From UBA2256 sp964531105 (lineage in GTDB: Bacteria; Spirochaetota; Spirochaetia; Treponematales; Rectinemataceae): a stretch of 64,000 bases of DNA. Below the pieces are notes generated by a model, which searched no databases, was not told the DNA's origin, and worked only from the letters and a program-made list of their open reading frames with translations. The stretch covers positions 16,210 through 80,209 of the forward strand of contig CAZHFN010000004.1 in the NCBI GenBank assembly GCA_964531105.1. Reading direction: 5' to 3'. Of this stretch, positions 36,233 through 45,633 are shown in pieces; positions within the stretch are counted from its first letter, which is position 1; every line of letters starts with the position of its first letter. A program made the translations under genes and the position numbers.

Positions 36233-38028
36233 GAGTCTAAGCCTATACTTCCTGAAACCGCGAAGTCAATAAAATCGCGATATTCCGGACATTCTTCGAG
36301 AAGACTCGTATGGGCGCCAAAGCCCCGAACCCTGCCGGCCTTGAGAAAGAGCACCTTATCCACGTATTGAACCGAGGATAATCGATGGGAAACCGCGAGG
36401 ATCGTCATCCCCTGCGATTCAAGACTCTTCCACAGTGCCTCCTCGTTTTTCGTATCCAGGCTGGCCGTCATATCGTCCAGCAGAAGGAGCCGGGGACGCC
36501 GAGCTAAAGCCCTGGCGATGGCTATTCTCTGCTTTTGCCCTCCCGAGACTCCTCCCCCTCTCTGCCCCACTCTTGTATTCTCCCGCTCAGGGAATGCCAG
36601 GACTTCCTCTTCAATCTGGGCGGTTTTTAGAAGTGCCCATAATTCTTCGTCTTCAATGCCGGGAGTCGGGTTGGGAGAGCCGAGGGCGACATTTTCCCTG
36701 ACCGACGCAGAAAAGAGGAGAGGCTCCTGAGGTACATAACCCAGGATGGCAGCCCATGAAGAGGCTGAAATCTCTTGAAGAGGCACTCCGTCGATGCCAA
36801 GACTTCCTTCCTGGGGAGAAAGCAAGCCGGCGATGGTCTTGAGCAAGGTGGTTTTGCCGCTCCCTACACCACCGACAATCAATATCTTCTCCCCTTCCCT
36901 AAACTCAACCGACACATTATTTAGGGCGGGTTGCTCTCTGCCGGGATAGCGGAAAGAGATAGCTTCCGCAGTAATTTTCTCGAATCCGGAAATCGATTTT
37001 AAGGGCGTACTTTCATCTTCGTGTCTCGCTCCGTCGTTTCCCGCGGGGAAGTCCTCCATCTCCTTAAGGCGGTCAATGTTCACGAAAGCACGTTTGCCGA
37101 AGATAAAGAGCTGGGGAATATCCAGCATGGGATAGATGAGAAGGTTCAGATAGTTGTAGAAAGCGTAAAAGGTGCCTATGCTCGTCCTCCCCCTGACTAC
37201 CATAAGACCACCGGCGAATATGAGAGCTATCTGGGCGGCGTAGTTGATATTTTGATAGAACATGTTTAGAAAGGTGTCCAGCCTGGCCACACCCATCTCG
37301 GTTTCATAGCGCCGCTTCAGCACGTCGGCGAAGAAACGGTCGTATTTAGCCTCGGAGGCGAAGGATTTTAGTATCCGCACTCCGGAAAAACTCAATTCCA
37401 GCTGCTCGTTGACCGAGGAAATCGCTTCTTCATTCTTCTTCACCCTGTCATAGATCCTGGACTGGACTCTAGAAAAGATGACCAGCATCAGCGGAAGAGA
37501 GAGAAAGGAAAAGATAGCCAGCCGCCAGTCCAGGATCGTCATGGCAACGGCGCAGAAAATTATTTTCGAACCCGATTCAACGGCCCTGAATATGCCCGAG
37601 CAGAGGAACCAGGCCAGCTTGGGAAAATCATTGATGTCCGAACTCAGCCTGGTGACTATGTCCGGAGAGCTGAAGGCCGAAAAGAAGCGGTAATCCTTTT
37701 CGGCCACCGACGAAAAATAGCGCTTTCGTAGCAGATAATCGAAGATATTGTTGATAGCGCCCCTGACGCCGGGGAAGAAACCCGCAATAAGGGCAGCCAG
37801 ACCCAGTGCGGAAAAATACAGGGCTGCCCTGGTGAGGCCAGTTTCAAGCCCCTCCTTTCTGGTGGATGTGACAGCGTTCTCCAGAAGGTCCAGAAGGGAT
37901 TTGGTGAGCAGCGGAAGACTTACGGCTACCAGGCTAGAGAGAAGGCTTAAAAAGAGCAGAAGGAGAATAAGCCCCTTTTTCTGCCGCCAGACCCCCCAGA
38001 TCCAGGCCAGATGGCTACTTAGTTTCAT
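36229..38028 (-). CDS. ABC exporter-fold half transporter (MsbA/MdlB-like)
   Basis: This 599-residue protein has six N-terminal membrane helices fused to an ATPase domain. Walker A is GGVGSGKTT (near residue 385), signature VSGGQKQRIAIARALA, Walker B LLLLDDMTASLD. It overlaps the partner half transporter upstream by ATGA and the binding-protein gene downstream the same way. This places an exporter-type heterodimer in one operon with a FecBCD importer. Such pairs resemble YbtPQ/IrtAB systems, which move metal chelates. This is an inference from arrangement. Confidence 0.9.
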   Translation of the reverse strand: MKLSSHLAWIWGVWRQKKGLILLLLFLSLLSSLVAVSLPLLTKSLLDLLENAVTSTRKEGLETGLTRAALYFSALGLAALIAGFFPGVRGAINNIFDYLLRKRYFSSVAEKDYRFFSAFSSPDIVTRLSSDINDFPKLAWFLCSGIFRAVESGSKIIFCAVAMTILDWRLAIFSFLSLPLMLVIFSRVQSRIYDRVKKNEEAISSVNEQLELSFSGVRILKSFASEAKYDRFFADVLKRRYETEMGVARLDTFLNMFYQNINYAAQIALIFAGGLMVVRGRTSIGTFYAFYNYLNLLIYPMLDIPQLFIFGKRAFVNIDRLKEMEDFPAGNDGARHEDESTPLKSISGFEKITAEAISFRYPGREQPALNNVSVEFREGEKILIVGGVGSGKTTLLKTIAGLLSPQEGSLGIDGVPLQEISASSWAAILGYVPQEPLLFSASVRENVALGSPNPTPGIEDEELWALLKTAQIEEEVLAFPERENTRVGQRGGGVSGGQKQRIAIARALARRPRLLLLDDMTASLDTKNEEALWKSLESQGMTILAVSHRLSSVQYVDKVLFLKAGRVRGFGAHTSLLEECPEYRDFIDFAVSGSIGLDS

Positions 38029-39943
38029 CGGGCGCTCCTGGCGATAAACTGCCTGTCCACCAATTCCTTGTACTCGGGAAAATCTTTGTAGAGCTGGCTG
38101 TGGGTTCCTCGCGCTGCAATTCTTCCCTGAGAGAAAAAGAGTATCTGGTCGGCATGGATAACCGAGGAGAGCCTGTGGGCTACAATCACCGAAGTCCTTC
38201 CTGCGAGAAGAGTAGCCAGGCTAGAGCGGATTTTTTCCTCTGTTTCCATATCCACAGAGGAGGTGGCTTCATCCAGGATAACTAGTTCAGGATTGGCGCA
38301 GAGGGCGCGGGCAAAGGCTAGAAGCTGTTTTTCCCCGGCCGAAAGATTTCCTCCCCTTTCCCAGAGATTTGTCATAATGCCCTCGGGCAAGGATGCCACA
38401 AACTCCGAAGCATGTACCTGATCCAGAGCCTCTTGCACCCGCTGGGGACTGATCTCCTCGTTATAGACTCTAATATTGTCCAGGACGGTTCCGGGAAAAA
38501 GGTAGACATCCTGGAGGACAAGCCCTATCTTTCGACGCCAGGATTCCAGGTCCAGGTCGCTCAAATTGCAGCCGTCCAGGCTTAAAAAACCTTTCTGGGG
38601 CTTTGCAAAACCACAGAGCAAACCTATCGTAGTGGACTTTCCCGAACCCGATGAACCCACTATCGCCGTCGTACTCCCCTTGGGAAGGCTGAAGGATATA
38701 TCCTTGAGAATCCAATCCTCTCCTCGGTAGGAAAACCACACCGAATCGAAGCGAATCTCTTTATCCAGAGCAGCCGGCTTGCCTCCCCAGACGCTGGACT
38801 CTGGCTCCAGCGCCATGGTCGAGGAAATTCTGTTCATCGAAGCTTTCGCCTGCTGTATTCTTCTGAGGCTCTCGGCGATCTCCAGTACAGGCCGCATAAG
38901 GGAAGCGCCGTACTCGATAAAGAGCAACAGCGTGCCCAGGCTCATGGAGCCGGCGGCGACCTTTTCGCCGTAGAACAGGATCAAGACGACGATAAAGAAT
39001 GGTCCGGCCATGGCTTCCAAGGCCGAACTGGCCGAAAACTCCAGCAATGATACTTTTGTGTCGTTATCTCGCTTTTTCCTTCCCGCTTCATCCAGGCTTC
39101 CTTCAGCCCATTCCCGGCGGTTGAAGGCCTTCAGAATTTCCATCCCTTGGACGAATTCTGTGAGCTTGGCCACGATGGATGCATAGAGGGAACGGGAGGA
39201 CTCGTACAATCCGATGATCCGTTTATAGAAGAGCAGCAGAATAGCTAAGAAGCCTGCAGCCACCGCCAGCATCGCCAAAGACAATAACGGGGCAATAAGG
39301 GCTGTTACAAAGAACATCCCTCCCATCATGAGAACGCTCACTACTAAGGTAAGTCCAAGAGAAGAAAAAAGATCCCTGATTTTCTCTGTGTCGTTCTNNN
39401 NNNNNNNNNNNNNNNNNNNNNNNNNNNNNNNNNNNNNNNNNNNNNNNNNNNNNNNNNNNNNNNNNNNNNNNNNNNNNNNNNNNNNNNNNNNNNNNNNACT
39501 AAGGTAAGTCCAAGAGAAGAAAAAAGATCCCTGATTTTCTCTGTGTCGTTCTCAGTTCTCGCCATGAGTTCGCCCACTGGATGGGCATCGAAATAGGAGA
39601 CAGGGAGGCGCAGAAAACGGGAGAACAGATCCTGTTTGATCTTTGTCACTACCGCGAGACCGAGCTTGGCCATCTGGATGGATCCTGCATAGCCCAGAAA
39701 GCCCGAGGCGAGCACCAAAAGGAGATAGAGGCCGGCGTAGCGTAGGAGGAGACCTGTGTCGCCGGCAGGCACTGCTCGGTCGATAATAGCCCTGAGAATC
39801 AGGGGCTGAACTACCCTCCCGGCGGCGATAGCCAGCATTGTCATCAGGCCAGTGGCGGCGTACCGTTTTTCAGAGGCTACATAAGCGAGAACTTTCGTTG
39901 TATAAGTAGCGTTGTGCGCCTTCATTGGAGTATGGTGATTCAC
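38025..39943 (-). CDS. ABC exporter-fold half transporter, partner subunit (contains artefactual gap)
   Basis: Collapsing the gap at 39398-39497 by 155 nt joins the N-terminal membrane part (LAYVASEKRYAATGLMTML, FLRLPVSYFDAHPVGELMART) to the rest as about 587 residues. The ATPase part has Walker A VGSSGSGKST, signature LSAGEKQLLAFARAL and Walker B LVILDEATSSVD. GTG 39943 with GGAG 4 nt upstream is a likely start, and ATG 39925 is an alternative. A 27-bp near-palindrome covers that start. The stop overlaps the next half transporter (ATGA). carB ends 20 nt upstream, so the operon may also read through from carAB. Confidence 0.88.
39398..39497. other. Assembly gap of 100 N, artefactual (55-base overlap on both sides)
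   Basis: Bases 39343-39397 are repeated exactly at 39498-39552. Removing 155 nt restores the ABC half-transporter frame. Confidence 0.95.
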
Positions 39944-39952
39944 TATACTCCA
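39926..39952. promoter_or_regulatory. 27-bp near-palindrome at the start of the ABC/FecBCD operon
   Basis: Arms TGGAGTATGGTGA (39926-39938) and TCACTATACTCCA (39940-39952) are complementary at 12 of 13 positions around a single central base. It covers the ribosome-binding site and likely GTG start of the first transporter gene, just downstream of carB. A dimeric repressor could bind the DNA, or the RNA hairpin could occlude the start. Confidence 0.6.
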
Positions 39953-39963
39953 TCTGAAAGCCT

Positions 39964-42900
39964 TTAGCGATACTCCTCCCAAGCCTTGATTTCAAAGCCC
40001 TTTATCCTGTGGCTCTCCAGCGCGTCAATAAACTGCTTGGCCACCTTGATATTCGTAAAAAGGGGAATGTTGAAATCTATGGCTGCCCGCCGTATGAGAT
40101 AATCGTTCTTGAGCTCCCTCTCCTCATTGTTCTTGGGAATATTGATAACCAGATCGAATTGCCGAGCCTTGAGCATGGTGGCGATATTAGGCTCGGTCTT
40201 TTCCAAGGGCCAATGCAGGCGCGTGCAGGCCAAGCCATTGGTGGCGAGGAATCGGGCGGTTCCGCCGGAAGCGAAAAGGGAATACCCCATGGCGGAGAGC
40301 TTTTTTGCGCTGTCCAGAAATTCGAGCTTGTCCTGGAGGGGGCCAGTGGACAGTAGTATGTTCTTCTTGGGAATCTGATAGCCCACCGAGAGGAGCGCTT
40401 TCATAAACGCGTCGTCCAGGTCGGTGCCTATGCAGCCCACCTCGCCGGTGGAGGCCATTTCCACCCCCAGGATTGGATCGGCTCCATGCAGGCGGGAGAA
40501 GGAAAACTGGGCTGCCTTCACCCCTACCCAGGGCAGGTCCAAAGCCGAGGAAGCTGTCTTGGGCAATTCGGCATCCAGAATAGCCCTAGTGGCCAAGTCT
40601 ATCATATTTACTCTTGAGACCTTGGAGCAGAAGGGAAAACTTCTGGAAGCCCTCAGATTGCATTCAATAACTTTAATTTTATTCCGCTGAGCGATAAATT
40701 GAATATTGAATGGTCCGGTAATCTCCAGCTCGGCGGCTATCTTCTCCGTGATCCTGCGGATTTGCCGAATTGTCTCTATATAAAGCCTCTGGGCGGGCAG
40801 CACCACCGTCGCGTCGCCGGAATGGACGCCCGCATTCTCTATATGCTCTGTGATAGCGTGATAGACTATCCTGCCCCGCTTGGCCACCGCGTCTATTTCG
40901 ATTTCCTTGGAGTTTTCGATGAATTTGGACACCACCACGGGATATTCGGGCGACAAATCTGCCGCAAGACCCAGGAATTTCCGGAGACTGTGCTCGTCCC
41001 AGGCTACGTTCATGGCAGCTCCGGAAAGCACATAGCTTGGCCTGACTAACACAGGATAACCCACGGAACTGGCAAAGGCGGCCGCATCCTCAATGGTAGT
41101 GAGATCCTTCCATTCGGGCTGATCCACTCCCAGCTCATCCAGAAGCGCCGAAAACTTGTTCCTGTCCTCGGCTCTGTCTATGTTGGATGCTGAAGTGCCC
41201 AGAACCACAGCCCCCGCGTCGTAGAGCTTCATGGCCAGGTTGTTGGGAATCTGCCCGCCCATGGAGAGTATCACCCCTTCGGGTCTCTCGAACTCATAGA
41301 TATCCAGAACCCTCTCCAGGCTGAGTTCCTCAAAATAGAGCCTATCGCAGACATCGTAGTCGGTGCTCACCGTCTCAGGATTGCAGTTGACCATGATAGT
41401 GCGGCGTCCCAGACCGCGGGCTGTCTGAATTGCATTAACGCAGCACCAGTCAAACTCCACCGAAGAACCTATCCTGTACGGACCCGATCCAGGCACTATG
41501 ATGCCAGCGCCCGAGGGGGCTACATCATTCTTGGTGCCCGAGTAGGTCACGTAGAGGTAATTGGTTTCGGCCGGATACTCTGCGGCCAAGGTATCTATTT
41601 GCTTGACGAAGGGCAGGATTCCCTTGGCTTCCCTAAAGGCCCTGATTTCCTGTTCCTTCTTGCCCAGAATCGATGCTAGGCCTTCATCGGAGAACCCCAT
41701 TTTTTTAGAGGTTTTCAGCAAATCCACAAAGGCCTGTCCTTTGGTCTTGCCCGAAGCAGCCATAGCACGGAGGCTTTCCTCTACTTTGCGAACCGCAGAG
41801 ATCCTGCCCAGAAACCAGGGGTCTATCTTGGTAGCCTTATGTATCGCATCGACTGTCCAGCCCTCGGCAAATGCCTTGTATATCGCGAAAAGCCTTCGGT
41901 CGGTAGGCTGGCGGAGGGCCGTCTTGAGAGAAGTATAGTCCTTGTCCATCAGACGGCTTTCATCGCTTAATCCTCGAGCTCCGGTGCCCGTCATCCTTAT
42001 AGCCTTCTGCAGGGCTTCCTCGAAAGTTCTGCCTATGGACATCACCTCGCCTACGGATTTCATTTCGCTTCCCAGATGGGTATCCACTTCCTTAAACTTG
42101 CCCAAGTCCCAGCGGGGAATTTTAACCACACAGTAATCCAAAGCCGGTTCAAAGCAGGACATGGTAGCCACGGTTATTTTGTTGGGGATTTCGGCCAGGG
42201 ATAATCCCAGGGCAAGCTTGGCCGCCACATAGGCCAGGGGATAGCCCGTGGCCTTGGAAGCCAAGGCTGAGGATCTGGAGAGCCTGGCGTTAACCTCTAT
42301 AATCCTGTATTCCTCCGAAGCCGGATCCAAGGCGTATTGGATATTACATTCGCCCACAATGCCAATGCTGCGGATAACCTGGAGGGCTACGGAGCGTAAG
42401 AGGTGGTACTCCCTATCGGTGAGGGTTTGAGAGGGAGCCACAACGATGCTCTCCCCCGTATGGATGCCCAGAGGGTCGAAATTCTCCATATTGCAGACGG
42501 TGATGCAGTTGTCATAACAGTCCCTGACCACCTCGTATTCCACTTCCTTCCAGCCCCCCAGCCACTCCTCCACCAGCACCTGGGGTGAAAGGGAAAAGGC
42601 CTTTTCGCACCGGGAAACAAGCTGTTTTTCATTCCTGCAGAGCCCCGAGCCTGCCCCTCCTAGAGCGAACGCAGCCCGCACCATCACCGGATACCCTATG
42701 TCCCGGGCAGCCTGGCAAGCATCCTCCACCGAGAGTGCGGCCTCACTTTTGGGTGTCTTAGCTCCTATGCTGTGCAAGCGCTCGGCAAATAGTTCCCTGT
42801 CTTCTGTTAGGCGTATGGCCTCTACCGGAGTACCCAGGACATCTACACCATATTTATAGAGGATGCCTTCATCATGAAGCTGTATGCCGCAATTGAGGGC

Positions 42901-43173
42901 TGTCTGCCCCCCAAAGGCCAGGAGAATCCCATCGGGCCTTTCCTTTTCAATTACTTTCTTGACGAATTCCAGGGTAACCGGTAGGAAATAGGTGGAGTCG
43001 GCCATACCCTCACTAGTCTGGATTGTGGCAATGTTGGGATTAATCAGGACAGTCTTTATGCCCTCCTCACGCAGCGCCTTGAGGGCTTGGGAACCGGAAT
43101 AGTCAAACTCGCCGGCCTGGCCGATTTTGAGCCCTCCCGAGCCGAGCACGAGCACCTTTCCTGGTTTTTTCAT
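39964..43173 (-). CDS. carB: Carbamoyl-phosphate synthase, large subunit
   Basis: This 1,069-residue enzyme is full length, with two homologous ATP-grasp halves, the opening VLVLGSGGLKIGQAGEFDYSG, the central IVPGSGPYRIGSSVEFDWCCV and a C-terminal MGS-like regulatory domain (residues about 930-1060) with FASGGTARFL. With CarA it makes carbamoyl phosphate from glutamine, bicarbonate and ATP for arginine and pyrimidine synthesis. It starts 1 nt after carA. ARG-box-like sites on the carAB promoter suggest arginine control. It could also serve YgeW-linked metabolism, though the direction there is probably degradative. Confidence 0.96.
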   Translation of the reverse strand: MKKPGKVLVLGSGGLKIGQAGEFDYSGSQALKALREEGIKTVLINPNIATIQTSEGMADSTYFLPVTLEFVKKVIEKERPDGILLAFGGQTALNCGIQLHDEGILYKYGVDVLGTPVEAIRLTEDRELFAERLHSIGAKTPKSEAALSVEDACQAARDIGYPVMVRAAFALGGAGSGLCRNEKQLVSRCEKAFSLSPQVLVEEWLGGWKEVEYEVVRDCYDNCITVCNMENFDPLGIHTGESIVVAPSQTLTDREYHLLRSVALQVIRSIGIVGECNIQYALDPASEEYRIIEVNARLSRSSALASKATGYPLAYVAAKLALGLSLAEIPNKITVATMSCFEPALDYCVVKIPRWDLGKFKEVDTHLGSEMKSVGEVMSIGRTFEEALQKAIRMTGTGARGLSDESRLMDKDYTSLKTALRQPTDRRLFAIYKAFAEGWTVDAIHKATKIDPWFLGRISAVRKVEESLRAMAASGKTKGQAFVDLLKTSKKMGFSDEGLASILGKKEQEIRAFREAKGILPFVKQIDTLAAEYPAETNYLYVTYSGTKNDVAPSGAGIIVPGSGPYRIGSSVEFDWCCVNAIQTARGLGRRTIMVNCNPETVSTDYDVCDRLYFEELSLERVLDIYEFERPEGVILSMGGQIPNNLAMKLYDAGAVVLGTSASNIDRAEDRNKFSALLDELGVDQPEWKDLTTIEDAAAFASSVGYPVLVRPSYVLSGAAMNVAWDEHSLRKFLGLAADLSPEYPVVVSKFIENSKEIEIDAVAKRGRIVYHAITEHIENAGVHSGDATVVLPAQRLYIETIRQIRRITEKIAAELEITGPFNIQFIAQRNKIKVIECNLRASRSFPFCSKVSRVNMIDLATRAILDAELPKTASSALDLPWVGVKAAQFSFSRLHGADPILGVEMASTGEVGCIGTDLDDAFMKALLSVGYQIPKKNILLSTGPLQDKLEFLDSAKKLSAMGYSLFASGGTARFLATNGLACTRLHWPLEKTEPNIATMLKARQFDLVINIPKNNEERELKNDYLIRRAAIDFNIPLFTNIKVAKQFIDALESHRIKGFEIKAWEEYR

Positions 43174-43174
43174 G

Positions 43175-44284
43175 TTACTTTCCCTTCCTTCCCGCCTGGA
43201 CTGCGGCTTGGTGGATGAAGGCTTCCAGGAGAAACTGCGTGTCCCGAGGCCCAGGGCAGCCTTCGGGATGAAACTGCACGGCGCTGAAAGGTTTCTTCTT
43301 AGCCCGCAGGCCCTCTATCGTGCCGTCGTTGGCATTGACAAACCAGGGTTCCCAGCCATGGGGAATCGTCTCTGGCCTTACGGCATAGCCATGGTTCTGG
43401 CTTGTCATGAAACAGCGCTTGCCGCCTACCTCCAAAGCTGGCTGGTTTTGCCCCCTATGTCCGTATGGCAGCTTGTAAGTATCAGCCCCAGCGGCCAAGG
43501 CCAGAATCTGATTGCCCAGACATATGCCAAAAATGGGCTTATCGCCCTGAAGCGCTCGCCTGACCGCAGCAATGGTTTTGGTACAAGCCTTGGGATCGCC
43601 CGGACCGTTGGATATGAAAATGCCGTCGCATTCCAGATTTCTCAAGTCAGCATCCCAAGGCAGGCGGAACACGCTGGCTCCCGATGCCAGCATGATCCTC
43701 AGAATATTGGCTTTCACCCCGCAGTCTACGAGTGCTATTGTGGGTCCGCCTGGCTTCCCCTTATAGAGTTTAGGTGAAACACAGGATACTTCGGCTACCG
43801 GATGTTCCTCCGAAAGCTCTGCCTCCTGAGGTTCTGGACAGCCGTCCACCACAATTCGCCCCCTCATTACCCCTTCTTCTCGGAGCAATTGAGTAAGAGC
43901 CCTCGTATCTATTCCCGTGATGCCCGGAATACCCTCCTGGGCCATCCAATTGGAGAGGCTTCGCTTGGCGCTGTAATGACTATACTCCTCGCTCAATTCA
44001 GAGATAACCAGGCCTGAGACCTGAATTTTTTCCGATTCAAAGTTTATGGGAATGCCGTAGTGATCGGCTCCTCCTAAGGGAACGCCGTAGTTGCCCACCA
44101 GCGGATAGGTGAGCACGAGGATCTGTCCTTTATAAGATGGATCGGTGAGGGATTGGGGATAGCCTACCATGCCGGTGGAGAAGACAACTTCCCCTGCTGT
44201 GCCGCGCAGAGCCCCAAAGGCCTGGCCCAAAAACTCTGTGCCGTCTTCGAGCAGGAGACTGGCAGCACGTTTTACCGATCCCAT
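43175..44284 (-). CDS. carA: Carbamoyl-phosphate synthase, small (glutaminase) subunit
   Basis: This 369-residue glutamine amidotransferase has the N-terminal CPSase_sm domain and a class I glutaminase triad: nucleophile Cys in FGICLGNQILALAAG (near residue 250) and His/Glu in VQFHPEGCPGP. GGAG lies 5 nt before the ATG. It passes ammonia to CarB, whose gene is 1 nt downstream. The 201-nt region upstream contains a promoter with an ARG-box-like palindrome. Confidence 0.96.
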   Translation of the reverse strand: MGSVKRAASLLLEDGTEFLGQAFGALRGTAGEVVFSTGMVGYPQSLTDPSYKGQILVLTYPLVGNYGVPLGGADHYGIPINFESEKIQVSGLVISELSEEYSHYSAKRSLSNWMAQEGIPGITGIDTRALTQLLREEGVMRGRIVVDGCPEPQEAELSEEHPVAEVSCVSPKLYKGKPGGPTIALVDCGVKANILRIMLASGASVFRLPWDADLRNLECDGIFISNGPGDPKACTKTIAAVRRALQGDKPIFGICLGNQILALAAGADTYKLPYGHRGQNQPALEVGGKRCFMTSQNHGYAVRPETIPHGWEPWFVNANDGTIEGLRAKKKPFSAVQFHPEGCPGPRDTQFLLEAFIHQAAVQAGRKGK

Positions 44285-44402
44285 TGTTTCTCCTTTTGTC
44301 CAGCTTCTATCCGATAACCTGCTTCAGTATTCGCAAGCTAGCCTAGACTTCGCCCCCGGACATGGAAAGGACGATATTCAGGCTATGTGGCGATTTTTGA
44401 AT

Positions 44403-44431
44403 AAAATAACGTGATCAATGAATTTATTCAA
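44403..44431 (-). promoter_or_regulatory. carAB promoter with overlapping ARG-box-like palindrome
   Basis: On the minus strand TTGAAT (44426-44431) and TATTTT (44403-44408) are 17 bp apart. The palindrome TGAATTTATTCA (44419-44430), a close match to ArgR half-sites, overlaps the -35 element. No argR gene is in the window. Confidence 0.5.
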
Positions 44432-44470
44432 GTAGACAGCTATTAACCTCGGGGTATTTCGTATATTTTT

Positions 44471-44488
44471 TGCATAAATATACATTCA
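44471..44488. promoter_or_regulatory. Second ARG-box-like site upstream of carAB
   Basis: TGCATAAATATACATTCA resembles the argG-region boxes in reverse orientation. Its centre is 55 bp from the box on the carAB promoter. It overlaps the ybaK stop codon. Confidence 0.4.
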
Positions 44489-44959
44489 AACAAGATCTGC
44501 CAGGCTCCCGTTCACAAGGCGCAGAAGATCGGAAGGAGCGATCAGCATCTGCAGACCCCTCTTCCCCGCGCTTACGGAGATCCTTTCAAAAAGAATAGCT
44601 GTTTCGTCCATAAAAGTAGGCAATGCCTTTTTCATGCCCACAGGAGAGCAGCCCCCCCGGACATAACCGGTGAGTGTCTCCAATTCCTTCAGGGGGAGAA
44701 GGGAAACGGACTTGGCACTAAAAGCCGCGGCGGCTTTCTTTAGGTCTATTTCACAGGAACCTGGGATTATACAGACAAATGCGCCTTTGCGTTCTCCTAC
44801 CAGGACGATAGTCTTGAAAATCCTGTCGGGATCCATCCCGAGTACCCCCGCCACATGAGTCGCCGAAAGATCTTCGTCCACATCATAGGAGAGGAGCTCG
44901 AAAGCTATGCCAGCGCCCTCGGCTAGCCTCGCCGCATTGGTTCTGTCCAGCTTGCTCAT
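44486..44959 (-). CDS. ybaK: YbaK/EbsC-type Cys-tRNA(Pro) deacylase
   Basis: This 157-residue single-domain editing enzyme hydrolyses mischarged Cys-tRNA(Pro). The family motifs are GMDPDRIFKTIVL with the catalytic-site Lys (near residue 47) and GYVRGGCSPVGMKK (near residue 100). It begins in the stop of the mocA-like gene upstream (ATGA). That coupling looks incidental to function. Length and motifs are normal. Confidence 0.93.
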   Translation of the reverse strand: MSKLDRTNAARLAEGAGIAFELLSYDVDEDLSATHVAGVLGMDPDRIFKTIVLVGERKGAFVCIIPGSCEIDLKKAAAAFSAKSVSLLPLKELETLTGYVRGGCSPVGMKKALPTFMDETAILFERISVSAGKRGLQMLIAPSDLLRLVNGSLADLV

Positions 44960-45624
44960 GCCTGCCCCTTCAGTGCTTCGCTACCGGATAAAAAACCATA
45001 ACGTGCGCTGAGAGCCCTGTAATCCTCCGGGGTATCCAGATCCTCGAAAATGCCTGTACAGCTTGTTTCCACATCGATGCAGCGCAACGTCTCCATTAAC
45101 GCTTTTAGACTTTCCCCGCTTCGAAGCGCCAAAATCCCAGGCGCAGCGTAGTCAGGGATAAACACCGGATGTCCTCGTCGCCCATCGCAGGATGGGAAGA
45201 TCACCGCAGGCTGAAGTCCGGAAGCCGCCCTAACTGCGGCAGCATCAGACAGGCGGAGATAGACCGATGCATCGACGAAGGGCATGTCGGCATGGGCTAT
45301 GAAAAAGCCTCCGTACTCTCCCTTCAAAGCATCCATCCCGCAGATGAGGGAACTCACCCGCCCTTCTTTCCAGTGAGCATTATGAATAATGCTAAGGCTT
45401 CTTCCTTTGGTATTAAAACCATCAAGATTGATTCGCAGAACCTTATCATCCTCGCCGGTCACCACAACAAGGGGATCGCAAAAGACAGAGGCAGCCTCCA
45501 GAGCCCTTATGAGGACTGTCCTTTCCCCTAATGGGAGAAGAAGTTTGGAATGTCTGCCCATTCGAGAGCCAGCCCCCGCGGCTAGAATTATGCAGGGATA
45601 GGGATTCGTTAAGCCTGGATCCAT
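44956..45624 (-). CDS. mocA: MocA-like molybdenum cofactor cytidylyltransferase
   Basis: This 222-residue MobA-like nucleotidyltransferase has the NTP-binding LAAGAGSRMGRHSKLLLPLG (residues 13-32), FFIAHADMPFVD (metal-binding Asp) and the closing GIFEDLDTPEDYRAL. MocA proteins attach CMP to molybdopterin, giving the cofactor used by xanthine dehydrogenase family enzymes. Two such enzymes are encoded in the same window (5689-9778 and 23289-26944). E. coli mocA (ygfJ) also lies in the xdh/ygf region. Here it sits 9 nt after argH and overlaps ybaK. Another NTP-transferase role is less likely. Confidence 0.82.
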   Translation of the reverse strand: MDPGLTNPYPCIILAAGAGSRMGRHSKLLLPLGERTVLIRALEAASVFCDPLVVVTGEDDKVLRINLDGFNTKGRSLSIIHNAHWKEGRVSSLICGMDALKGEYGGFFIAHADMPFVDASVYLRLSDAAAVRAASGLQPAVIFPSCDGRRGHPVFIPDYAAPGILALRSGESLKALMETLRCIDVETSCTGIFEDLDTPEDYRALSARYGFLSGSEALKGQA

Positions 45625-45633
45625 CAGCTGTCT

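Noticed and set aside
39964..44284. CarAB as part of the YgeW purine pathway
   Set aside because: ARG-box-like promoter sites and adjacency to argGH fit biosynthesis. YgeW is expected to release, not need, carbamoyl phosphate.
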